From Gammaproteobacteria bacterium (lineage in GTDB: Bacteria; Pseudomonadota; Gammaproteobacteria; Thiohalomonadales; Thiohalomonadaceae): DNA of 13,585 nucleotides. Positions 7,829 to 13,585 of this stretch are shown one piece after another (position 1 is the stretch's first letter; every line of letters begins with the position of its first letter). Under the pieces are notes generated by a model, which was not told the DNA's origin, ran no database searches, and saw only the letters and a list, made by a program, of their open reading frames with translations. The stretch covers positions 1 to 13,585 of the forward strand of contig JALOAT010000076.1 of assembly GCA_023228645.1 (NCBI GenBank), in the 5' to 3' direction. The position numbers and the translations under genes are program-made.

Positions 7829-7858
7829 ATGACTTCGCCGCTGGGGCGCGGGTACACT
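7829..7858 (+). promoter_or_regulatory. Candidate sigma-70 promoter for the barrel gene at 7896
   Basis: ATGACT (7829-7834) and TACACT (7853-7858) are each four-of-six matches to the -35 and -10 consensus, with an 18-bp spacer. They lie 37 bp before the plus-strand gene in the gap shared with lptD. I could not find a convincing promoter for lptD on the other strand. The call is weak because such matches occur by chance. Confidence 0.25.
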
Positions 7859-7895
7859 CTCGCCACGCCAATGAAAAACGGACAAAGAAAAAGCC

Positions 7896-8606
7896 ATGCG
7901 CAAGTCCCTGTTCCTGGTATGCGCCCTCGCGGCGCCGGCGCTCCATGCGGCGGATATTGACCGGCTACAAAACCTGAACCAGACCCAGTTCCTACGCTTT
8001 TCCGAAGACATGGGTGCGGCGCTCAGCTACAAGGCCATGCTGCCCGCCGAGCCCCTCGGCATCACGGGCTTCGACGTGGGCGTGGAGGTCACCGCCACGG
8101 ACCTGGACAACCCGGAACTCCTGCACGCGGTGACCGGCGACGACGACCTGGACACGGTGGTGATCCCCAAGCTGCACGCCCACAAGGGTCTGCCCTTCGA
8201 TCTGGACGTGGGGCTCTTCTACGCCTCGGTGCCCGGCTCCAACATCACCCTGACCGGCGCCGAGCTGCGCTACGCCTTCATCGACGGCGGCCTGGTCATG
8301 CCGGCGCTGGCCGTGCGCGGCACCTGGTCACGGCTCGGCGGCGTGGACCAGCTGGACATGGAGACCAAGGGCCTGGAACTCACTGTGTCGAAGGGCTTTG
8401 CCATGATCACCCCGTACGCCGGCGTGGGCCGGGTATGGGTGGACAGCGAGCCCAACGACGTGCCGAACCTCGAGTCCGAGAGCTTTTCGCTCGGCAAGTA
8501 TTACCTAGGCGCCAATCTCGCCCTGGGCCTGGTGAGCGTGGCCGTGGAGGCCGACCGCACCGGCGACGCGCAGACCATCGGCGCCAAGCTTGCCCTGCGC
8601 TTCTGA
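7896..8606 (+). CDS. Putative outer-membrane beta-barrel protein, conserved hypothetical
   Basis: This 236-residue protein starts with a clear signal peptide (MRKSLFLVCALAAPALHA, cleavage near residue 18). It then shows alternating hydrophobic/polar stretches typical of barrel strands, for example GFDVGVEVTATDLDN, FDLDVGLFYASVP and LGANLALGLVSVAVEADR. It ends in LRF, the C-terminal aromatic residue used as an outer-membrane sorting signal. Its glycine-rich strand pattern is compatible with an 8-10 stranded barrel. I recall similar unnamed proteins in gammaproteobacteria but cannot assign a function; transport, adhesion and structural roles are all open. A weak purine-rich site (AAAGAAAAAG) precedes the ATG. 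It is divergent from lptD and is followed by about 340 bp of repeat-bearing DNA. Confidence 0.85.
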   Translation: MRKSLFLVCALAAPALHAADIDRLQNLNQTQFLRFSEDMGAALSYKAMLPAEPLGITGFDVGVEVTATDLDNPELLHAVTGDDDLDTVVIPKLHAHKGLPFDLDVGLFYASVPGSNITLTGAELRYAFIDGGLVMPALAVRGTWSRLGGVDQLDMETKGLELTVSKGFAMITPYAGVGRVWVDSEPNDVPNLESESFSLGKYYLGANLALGLVSVAVEADRTGDAQTIGAKLALRF

Positions 8607-8626
8607 GGCCTGAGGGCGGGTGTTAG

Positions 8627-8815
8627 GCGCGGAGGACGCAGAGAAAAAACCAGTGGGGTCAGAGTCATTTGAAATGGGCGTCATCTGTAGGCTGAGCCAG
8701 CGCATGGGGTCAGGTTTTGAACGCGGAGGGCGCAGAGCGCGCAGAGAAAGATAAGGTTCCTGGCGGAAGTGTCCGGGTCCACATTCCCAATTCTCCGTTG
8801 CCTCTGTGTCGGGTT
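8627..8815. repeat. Cluster of CGCAGAG-type repeats and TGGGGTCAG motifs
   Basis: The region 8607-8947 between two convergent genes holds no gene I can support. Its first part contains GGAGGACGCAGAG (8631-8643) and a longer run of GCAGAG units at 8720-8749. A facing run, CTCCGTTGCCTCTGTG, lies at about 8793-8808. This is a degenerate version of the inverted organisation seen between pdxA and rsmA. TGGGGTCAG occurs at 8654-8662 and 8705-8713, and a close relative (TGGGGTCGG) is in the loop of the pdxA-rsmA repeat; CTGAGCC also occurs downstream of the motif in both places. A short perfect inverted repeat, CATTTGAAATG, lies at 8666-8676. Short reading frames across it translate as repetitive NAEGAERAE-like peptides and are artefacts of the repeat. 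Confidence 0.7.
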
Positions 8816-8880
8816 TCGGGAGCTGTCTCCCGCCGCGGTATTTTTGCTATATGGGCGCATGGAGGGGCCAACCCCGCCCG

Positions 8881-8906
8881 CGCGGCGGCGCTTCGGCGCC
8901 GCCGCG
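8881..8906. terminator. Perfect GC-rich hairpin with UUCG loop between convergent genes
   Basis: CGCGGCGGCGC (8881-8891) is followed by TTCG and then by its exact reverse complement (8896-8906). That gives an 11-bp stem closed by C(UUCG)G, an exceptionally stable tetraloop in plus-strand RNA. A second short hairpin (GGGC, AAA, GCCC) follows at 8911-8921. The element lies 42 bp beyond the end of the minus-strand membrane-protein gene and 275 bp after the plus-strand barrel gene, so it could end transcription from either side. No T-run follows on either strand, so classical intrinsic termination is not certain. The structure is sure; the terminator role is an inference. Confidence 0.5.
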
Positions 8907-8947
8907 ACGTGGGCAAAGCCCCGACCCAGACCGCGCCTGGCCTTCTC

Positions 8948-9721
8948 CTACCGGACCACCAGCCACAGCAGACCGAACAGCAGCGGCTGGTGGGCGAGGT
9001 AGATGAGCAGGCTGTGCCTTCCCGCGAAGGCCAGCGCCCGCACCGCCCCGCGCCCGTTTTCGCGCCGTGCCCAGGCCGGCACGTCCTTCCGTCCGTAGAG
9101 CCACTGCCCCAGCCTGAGTCCGAGCAGCACCACCCCGAACCAGGGCAGTAGCGGTACGTAGTCCTCGGTGACGGGCTTGTGGGTCATGAGGCCGAACCAC
9201 TGCCACATCGGCTGATCGAAAAACGGGTGGGCCGCCGTGATTCCCAGCAGCACCAGCGCCGCGCCCAGCGCCAGGTTGGCACCGCCGAGGCGCCGGAAGG
9301 CCAGTCCCAGCAGGCTCGCCAGGGCAATGAAATGCAGTACGCCGAAGAAGATCCAACTGCGCGGAAACACCAGGTAACTGCCGGCGCTCACCGCCAAGGC
9401 CGCCGCCGCAATGCGCCCCTCCCGCCGCCAGAACCGTGGCCAGCGTACGCCGCCCCGCGTTGCGAGGTACAGGCTGACGCCCACGGTGAGCAGGAACAGA
9501 GTGACGATGAGGCTGCGGGCGACGATCCAGAACGGATCCCGGTACATGTCGGTGTGCAGCAGGCCGAAGTAGGCCAGGTCGAAGCAGAGGTGGTAGGCGA
9601 TCATCAACGCGATGGCACCGCCGCGCACTACGTCGACGGCCTGATAGCGTCCGGTGCCGGGCAGAACGGCACGCCGCGGCTCAGGTTTGGCTGTTCGTCC
9701 CATGCTGCGCATTCTAACCAT
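8948..9721 (-). CDS. DUF1624 / HGSNAT-like integral membrane protein
   Basis: This 257-residue protein is almost entirely hydrophobic, with about seven predicted membrane helices. The N-terminal pattern YQAVDVVRGGAIALMIAYHL (26-45) followed by CFDL is typical of the DUF1624 family, related to the catalytic domain of lysosomal heparan-alpha-glucosaminide N-acetyltransferase and more loosely to other membrane acyltransferases. Other family features are FGVLHFIALASLL (126-138), YVPLLPWFGVVLLG (188-201) and a C-terminal GRHSLLIYLAHQPLLFG (234-250). Members are thought to move acyl groups onto envelope sugars, but the bacterial substrate is generally unknown. A strong GGAGG lies only 2 nt before ATG 9721 and 11 nt before the in-frame ATG 9712, so the true start may be three codons later. 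It diverges from amgK across about 130 bp. Confidence 0.85.
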   Translation of the reverse strand: MVRMRSMGRTAKPEPRRAVLPGTGRYQAVDVVRGGAIALMIAYHLCFDLAYFGLLHTDMYRDPFWIVARSLIVTLFLLTVGVSLYLATRGGVRWPRFWRREGRIAAAALAVSAGSYLVFPRSWIFFGVLHFIALASLLGLAFRRLGGANLALGAALVLLGITAAHPFFDQPMWQWFGLMTHKPVTEDYVPLLPWFGVVLLGLRLGQWLYGRKDVPAWARRENGRGAVRALAFAGRHSLLIYLAHQPLLFGLLWLVVR

Positions 9722-9818
9722 TACCTCCGCGTGTGCCGCACCGGGCTTCCGTCACCCTGCCTTTAGTGCGTTAGCGTTTCCATGCACCTGGTCATGCCGG
9801 CTTCCCGCTGCGCTCGCG

Positions 9819-9824
9819 TATAAT
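9819..9824 (+). promoter_or_regulatory. -10 element of the probable amgK operon promoter
   Basis: A perfect TATAAT lies 28 bp before the amgK start codon, predicting a transcript start near 9831 and a leader of about 20 nt that includes the ribosome site. No good TTGACA-like -35 is seen 16-18 bp upstream (the sequence there is GC-rich, around GCCGGC), so the promoter may depend on an activator or be weak. It probably drives amgK and the MCE genes behind it. Confidence 0.5.
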
Positions 9825-9839
9825 CGCCGCGTTTCCCTT

Positions 9840-9855
9840 GGAGGCCCCTTCCTTG
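9840..9855 (+). promoter_or_regulatory. Ribosome site that selects a TTG start for amgK
   Basis: GGAGG at 9840-9844 is followed by an 8-nt spacer and TTG at 9853-9855, ideal geometry for initiation. A more upstream in-frame TTG (9838) overlaps the GGAGG itself and cannot use it. The resulting N-terminus is MSARVAQITRWL. No ATG is available near this point. Confidence 0.7.
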
Positions 9856-10839
9856 TCCGCACGCGTCGCACAAATCACCCGCTGGCTGCGCCACGACCTG
9901 GGGTTTCCCGATTTCGGGCTGACGCCGGCCTCGTCGGACGCCAGCTTCCGGCGCTATTTCCGCATCGCCTTCGACGGCGAGACGCGCATCGTCATGGATG
10001 CGCCGCCCGGCAAGGAGGACCTCGGCCCCTTCATCAAGGTGGCGCGCCTGATGGAAGACATCGGCCTGCACGTGCCGCGCATCCTCGCAGACAACCACGC
10101 CGAAGGCTTTCTGCTCCTCAGTGACCTCGGCACCGAACAGTATCTGCCCCAATTGAACGAGCAGAGCGTGGGCCGTTTGTATCTCGATGCCCTCGATGCG
10201 CTGGCCATACTGCAGACCCGCGGCCCGCGCGGCGACGAACTGCCGCCCTACGACCGCGCCCTGCTGTTGCGTGAGATGGAACTGTTCCGCGAGTGGTTCC
10301 TGGGCCGCCACCTGCGCCTGCCGCTCACCCAGGACGACCACCAGTTGCTCAACCGCAGCTTCGACGTGCTGAGCGAATCGGCACTCGAACAACCGCGCGT
10401 CACGGTGCACCGCGATTACCACTCACGCAACCTGATGGTGAGCGATCCGAACCCCGGCATCCTCGACTTCCAGGACGCGGTGATCGGCCCGGTCACCTAC
10501 GACCTGGTCTCGCTGCTGAAGGACTGCTACATCGACTGGCCACGCAACTGGGTGGAACAATGGGCGCTCAGTTTCCACGACATTTTGTTGGAGGCCGGCA
10601 TCACCGACATGCGCGATCAGGGCGAATTCCTGCGCTGGTTCGATCTCATGGGCGTGCAGCGGCATCTCAAGGCCATCGGCATTTTCGCCCGCCTCAACAT
10701 CCGCGACGGCAAGCCCGGCTACCTGAAAGATATCCCGCGCACCCTCGGCTACGTGCGCGAGGTGAGCGCGCGCTATGCCGACCTGCGCCCGCTGAGCGAA
10801 TTCATCGAAGCGCGGGTGGTGCCGCTGGTGCCGAACTGA
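9853..10839 (+). CDS. amgK: N-acetylmuramate/N-acetylglucosamine 1-kinase AmgK
   Basis: AmgK phosphorylates the anomeric carbon of MurNAc (and GlcNAc) released from recycled peptidoglycan. MurU then makes UDP-MurNAc, bypassing de novo synthesis and its fosfomycin-sensitive step. The 328-residue protein is an aminoglycoside-phosphotransferase-fold kinase. The N-lobe has ASSDASFRRYFR (26-37) and IVMDAPPGKED, the catalytic loop is VHRDYHSRNLMV with H186, D188 and N193, and the metal-binding motif is LDFQDAVIGPVTYDL with D205. The family assignment rests on these motifs and on its position next to lptD, the same neighbourhood as in Pseudomonas. Initiation is at TTG. murU, usually the next gene, is absent here; an MlaE-type permease gene starts 16 bp downstream. 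A related small-molecule kinase remains possible. Confidence 0.88.
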   Translation: MSARVAQITRWLRHDLGFPDFGLTPASSDASFRRYFRIAFDGETRIVMDAPPGKEDLGPFIKVARLMEDIGLHVPRILADNHAEGFLLLSDLGTEQYLPQLNEQSVGRLYLDALDALAILQTRGPRGDELPPYDRALLLREMELFREWFLGRHLRLPLTQDDHQLLNRSFDVLSESALEQPRVTVHRDYHSRNLMVSDPNPGILDFQDAVIGPVTYDLVSLLKDCYIDWPRNWVEQWALSFHDILLEAGITDMRDQGEFLRWFDLMGVQRHLKAIGIFARLNIRDGKPGYLKDIPRTLGYVREVSARYADLRPLSEFIEARVVPLVPN

Positions 10840-10855
10840 CCCGCGGAGCGTAGAC

Positions 10856-11653
10856 ATGCGGACCAGAATCGATGCCATCACCGGTGCCGTCGGCCGACGC
10901 ACCCTCGGGCTGGTCCTTTATCCCGTTGATCTCGCCGCCTTCATCCTGCGCACCTTTCAAGACTGGCGCCAGCACAACCGTCGCTATAACCGCGCAGCGG
11001 CCAGTTCGCTGTTGGCCCAGCTGATCTTCACCGGCGTGGACGCCCTGCCGACCATTGCGCTCATCGGCGTGGCGGTCGGGTTTGGCCTGGTGGCGCAGCT
11101 CATCTCGCTGATGGACGTGTTCGGCGGCGCGCGCGAGATGGTGGTGGTGCTCTCACAGATCGTGGTCTTGGAGACGGGGCCGCTGCTCACCGCCATCCTC
11201 ATCATCGGCCGTTCCTCGTCGGCCATCGCCGTGGAACTCGGCTACATGACGCTGAACAAGGAAGTGGAGGGGCTCTGGCTGCTTGGCGTGAACACCAACG
11301 CGTTGCTGGTGGCGCCGCGCCTGCTCGCCACGGCGGTCGCCCAGTTGTCGCTCGCGGTGTTCTTTACGGTGATCGCCGTCGTCTCGGGTGTGGTCTTCGC
11401 GGCGGCGTTTCTTGCACCGAGCTACATCAACTTCCTGGCGGAGCTTACCCTGGCCTTCACGCCCATCGACCTCATCCTTTTCGTGGCCAAGAACCTCCTG
11501 TTCGGCATCATCGCCGGTGCCACCGCGTGCCACCACGGGTTGCAGGTGGAGCGCTCGCCAACGGAGATCCCGCAGCAGACCCAGCGTTCCATCGTCAGCG
11601 CCATCAGCCTCATTTTCGTGACCGATGGCCTGTTCGCGGTGATGCGCCTATGA
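10856..11653 (+). CDS. MlaE-type ABC transporter permease (MCE system)
   Basis: MlaE-family permeases form the inner-membrane core of MCE lipid transporters, working with an ATPase and a hexameric MCE protein. The 265-residue protein has the usual length. An amphipathic N-terminal segment is followed by about five membrane helices. GPLLTAILIIGRSSSAIAVE (108-127) and ELGYM correspond to the conserved GPxLTAxxxAGRxGSAxAAELGTM region. The coupling segment is LNKEVEGLWLLGVNTNAL (133-150), then VAPRLLA. Family members normally read TEQIDAL before the MGV/LGV; here it is NKEVEGL, so the ATPase-facing segment has diverged. A GGAG ribosome site precedes the ATG. The gene sits 16 bp after amgK and overlaps the next gene as ATGA (11650-11653). 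Lipid substrate and direction cannot be told from sequence. Confidence 0.9.
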   Translation: MRTRIDAITGAVGRRTLGLVLYPVDLAAFILRTFQDWRQHNRRYNRAAASSLLAQLIFTGVDALPTIALIGVAVGFGLVAQLISLMDVFGGAREMVVVLSQIVVLETGPLLTAILIIGRSSSAIAVELGYMTLNKEVEGLWLLGVNTNALLVAPRLLATAVAQLSLAVFFTVIAVVSGVVFAAAFLAPSYINFLAELTLAFTPIDLILFVAKNLLFGIIAGATACHHGLQVERSPTEIPQQTQRSIVSAISLIFVTDGLFAVMRL

Positions 11654-12390
11654 CCGTATTGCGGGCCTCAGCCCTGATCGCCGGCGAGGGCCTGGCGCCG
11701 TTGCATCTGCAATTGCTCGGCGGGGCGACCGTCTGTCTGGTCGGCGGCGATGCGCAACTGCGCAGCGCCTACCTGCGCAGCCTGGCCGGTGCGCAGTACC
11801 CGCTGGGCGGCGAGGTGGAACTACTCGGGCACAAACTCTCGACACTCGATGACAGCCGCTGGCTTGCACTGCGCTGCGAGGTGGGGCTGGTGACGCGCGA
11901 GGCGCCGCTGGTGTCGTCCCTGGGCGTGGTCCGCAACGTGATGCTGCCGGCCATGTATCATGGCCTCGGCTCCCGTGGGGAGATCGCCAAGCGTGCGCGC
12001 ACCTGGCTCGAGCGGCTGGGTTTCGCGGGGCCGGCGGAGCTGCTGCCGGCCTTTCTGCCGGAGCGGGAGCGCAAGATTGCGGCCTTGGCGCGTGCGCTCA
12101 TGTTGTCGCCGAAGCTGCTGTTCGTGGACGATCCGCTTTACGGTCTGCACGGGGCCCAGGCGCAACGTATCGCGCAGGCGCTGTACGAATGCTGTCGCGA
12201 GCTGGATTGCACGCTGGTGTATGCCACGGATGATGACGCCTTCATGCGTCGCCATGCCGAACAGATCCTGTTCATCGCACCACCCGCGCCGCGGTTGTTT
12301 GCTTCGTGGCAGACATTTCATGATGCGCCGGACGACGAGGTACAACGCTACGTGTCCGAATTCCGTACCGAGGCGAGGGCCTTCGACTAA
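11650..12390 (+). CDS. Degenerate ABC-ATPase homologue (MlaF-like, probable pseudo-ATPase)
   Basis: Position and overall pattern identify this 246-residue protein as the MlaF-type ATPase subunit, but its catalytic motifs are eroded. Walker A is GGDAQLRS (32-39) instead of GxxxxGK[S/T], so both the second glycine and the lysine are replaced (L, R). The Q-loop position has R83 (GLVTREAPLVSSLGV, normally FQ). The ABC signature LSGG[Q/M] is LPERE (136-140), although the following IAALARALMLSPKLLFVDD is clearly ABC-like. Walker B keeps its aspartate (D160) but the catalytic glutamate is D161. The D-loop reads YGLH, and the switch histidine is D194 (ATDDD for VTHD). The reading frame is intact with normal codon use, so this is not a decayed pseudogene. 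Start at ATG 11650 overlaps the permease stop; the MCE gene begins directly after its TAA. Confidence 0.85.
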   Translation: MTVLRASALIAGEGLAPLHLQLLGGATVCLVGGDAQLRSAYLRSLAGAQYPLGGEVELLGHKLSTLDDSRWLALRCEVGLVTREAPLVSSLGVVRNVMLPAMYHGLGSRGEIAKRARTWLERLGFAGPAELLPAFLPERERKIAALARALMLSPKLLFVDDPLYGLHGAQAQRIAQALYECCRELDCTLVYATDDDAFMRRHAEQILFIAPPAPRLFASWQTFHDAPDDEVQRYVSEFRTEARAFD

Positions 12391-13326
12391 ATGGAAGAAT
12401 CCAAACCGCGCGTTCATTACATCCATCGCATGAGCTACTCCCGCCAGGAGCGGCTGGTGGGTGCGTTCGTGCTGTTGGCGTTGGCCATCATCGCGGGCCT
12501 GGGTTTCGCCAGCAGCCGCTTTTTGCACCTGTTCGAGAGCAACGTGACCTTCAACGCCAACCTGCGCAGCGCCGAAGGCATCACCACCGAGACGGTGGTG
12601 AAGATTTCCGGCCTGGAGGTGGGACGCGTCGCCGACATCCGCATCGCTTCCGACAACCGCATCCACGTGGCCATCGACGTGCGCGAGAAATACCATGGCT
12701 TGGTGCGCACCGACTCCAAGGCGGCGATCAGCAAGTTGTCCATGCTGGGCAAGGCCACCATCGAGATCGCCGCCGGCTCGCCCGGCGCGCCCGTGCTCCC
12801 CGCCAACGCCACGCTGCGGGTGGAGGAGCCCAGGTCCATGGACCAGCTCATCGCCGAGCTCACGCCGGTGATGGAGAACGTGAAGAAGACCCTCGAACGC
12901 GTGGCGCAGGTCGCCCAGGTGGTGGAACCGCAACGGATTGCCCGTTCGTTGCAGGACCTGGAGGCGACGGCCGGACACATGCGCACCGTCAGCGAACGGA
13001 TCGCCTCGGGCAGGGGGCCGGTCGGTGCGGTATTGGGTTCACCCGAAATGGAGGCGAGCCTGCGTGATTCCGCCGATCAACTCCAGCGGGTGATCACCGA
13101 CCTGCGCGCACGGCTCGCGGAAGTGGCGCCGGTGATCGCCGACGCCAAAGGCATCACCCACGACACCCGCCGTATCACCGACGACCTCCCTGAACTGGTC
13201 ACGCGCATGCGCCTGCTCACGGAGCAGACCGAACGCACCATGGAGAGCGTGATGAATACCTGGCCCATTTCCGCGTCCACGCCGCCGCCGGGCCCGGTCG
13301 AACTGGAGTTGCAGAACGTCCGATGA
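12391..13326 (+). CDS. MlaD-family MCE-domain protein
   Basis: MCE proteins are anchored in the inner membrane and form periplasmic hexamers that pass lipids between the permease and the envelope. The 311-residue product has one N-terminal membrane helix (about 22-43, VGAFVLLALAIIAGLGFASS) and an MCE domain at about 50-130, including VVKISGLEVGRVADIRI (69-85) and ISKLSMLGKATIEI (113-126). A long C-terminal helical region of about 150 residues follows, with repeated amphipathic segments (MDQLIAELTPVMENVKKTLE and later RITDDLPELVTRMRLL). That is longer than the C-terminus of E. coli MlaD (183 residues in total) and resembles MCE proteins with an extended helical needle. It starts directly after the ATPase stop codon and overlaps the lipoprotein gene as ATGA. 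An internal ATG at 12430 is possible but has no ribosome site. Confidence 0.9.
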   Translation: MEESKPRVHYIHRMSYSRQERLVGAFVLLALAIIAGLGFASSRFLHLFESNVTFNANLRSAEGITTETVVKISGLEVGRVADIRIASDNRIHVAIDVREKYHGLVRTDSKAAISKLSMLGKATIEIAAGSPGAPVLPANATLRVEEPRSMDQLIAELTPVMENVKKTLERVAQVAQVVEPQRIARSLQDLEATAGHMRTVSERIASGRGPVGAVLGSPEMEASLRDSADQLQRVITDLRARLAEVAPVIADAKGITHDTRRITDDLPELVTRMRLLTEQTERTMESVMNTWPISASTPPPGPVELELQNVR

Positions 13327-13585
13327 GAAACGCGATTGTCGTCCTGCTCGCCGCCGCCCTGCTCGCGGGCTGCGCGGGAAGCCCGCCGCAGACCGCACCG
13401 GCCAGCGTGCGCACCGCCGAGCGTTATTTGCGCAACGGCGTGCAGGCCTTCCACGACAGCGACTATGCGGGCGCCGCCGCACTGTTCGGCAAGGCCCACG
13501 GCCTCTATCGCAGTCTCGATCACGGCGAGGGCATGACCCTCGCCGCCATCAATCTTGCTGAGACGGCGCTGCTCATGGGCAGCTA
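13323..13585 (+). CDS. TPR-like lipoprotein, 3' end outside the window
   Basis: The first 87 residues are visible. A lipoprotein signal peptide ends in the lipobox LAGC with the modified cysteine at position 17; the next residue is alanine, so outer-membrane sorting is expected. After a Pro/Ala/Ser linker comes a helical repeat pattern (AERYLRNGVQAFHDSDYAGA, then ALFGKAHGLYRSL and GMTLAAINLAETALLMG) that resembles tetratricopeptide repeats. The ATG overlaps the MCE gene stop, so translation is coupled. MCE operons often end with a PqiC/ABC-auxiliary-type lipoprotein or a MlaC-type shuttle, but the visible part matches neither; it may be a protein-interaction scaffold. The rest lies beyond the edge. 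Confidence 0.85.
   Translation, partial: MRNAIVVLLAAALLAGCAGSPPQTAPASVRTAERYLRNGVQAFHDSDYAGAAALFGKAHGLYRSLDHGEGMTLAAINLAETALLMGS

Noticed and set aside
7790..8011. N-terminal extension of LptD to an ATG at 8011
   Set aside because: It would overlap the start of the divergent barrel gene and bury the signal peptide inside the protein.
8717..9151. Plus-strand frame starting MNAEGAERAEK
   Set aside because: The N-terminal peptide is just a translation of the CGCAGAG repeats, and the frame runs antisense into the DUF1624-type gene.
11527..11649. Upstream extension of the ATPase homologue into the permease gene
   Set aside because: The added residues have no ABC similarity and the ATG at 11650 forms the common ATGA overlap with the permease stop.

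Overview
The window looks like chromosomal DNA of a high-GC gammaproteobacterium, most likely in the Chromatiales/Ectothiorhodospiraceae range. The basis is the lptD-surA-pdxA-rsmA gene order, an adjacent amgK, and strongly GC-biased third codon positions. That placement is an inference from gene order and protein character, not from a database search.

Left half, minus strand, read from about 7.8 kb down to position 1. An envelope-biogenesis and housekeeping operon runs lptD (LPS insertion), surA (periplasmic chaperone for outer-membrane proteins such as LptD), pdxA (vitamin B6 synthesis) and rsmA (16S rRNA dimethylation). lptD and surA overlap by ATGA. Where E. coli has apaG-apaH, this genome has two less ordinary genes. 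The first is a 483-residue protein with an N-terminal CheW-like domain, a Pro/Ala-rich linker, one membrane helix and a C-terminal periplasmic LysM domain. The second is a 163-residue protein with an HExxH metal-site motif. A possible further minus-strand gene starts at position 36 and leaves the window; 37-230 shows nothing I can support. The pdxA-rsmA gap carries a long inverted repeat built from period-8 CACAGAG/CGCAGAG units.

Middle, 7.8-9.8 kb. A small outer-membrane beta-barrel gene diverges from lptD. It is followed by about 340 bp without a gene, which holds a second cluster of the same CGCAGAG-type repeats, two TGGGGTCAG motifs and a perfect 11-bp GC hairpin with a UUCG loop. A minus-strand multipass membrane protein of the DUF1624/HGSNAT-like family comes next.

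Right half, plus strand, 9.85 kb to the end. An apparent operon runs amgK (sugar kinase of peptidoglycan recycling), an MlaE-type permease, an ABC-ATPase homologue, an MlaD-type MCE protein and a TPR-like lipoprotein cut by the window edge. From the permease onward the genes overlap or abut (ATGA overlaps and a 0-bp junction). The ATPase homologue has lost or changed the residues of every catalytic motif: Walker A, Q-loop, signature, Walker B glutamate and switch histidine. The set therefore looks like an MCE lipid-transport module that has kept its permease and substrate-binding MCE protein but has a probable pseudo-ATPase. It is coupled to cell-wall recycling through amgK rather than to the usual amgK partner murU.

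Best candidates for something undescribed: the degenerate-ATPase MCE module, the CheW-TM-LysM protein embedded in the lptD operon, and the repeat family that can fold in the pdxA-rsmA transcript.
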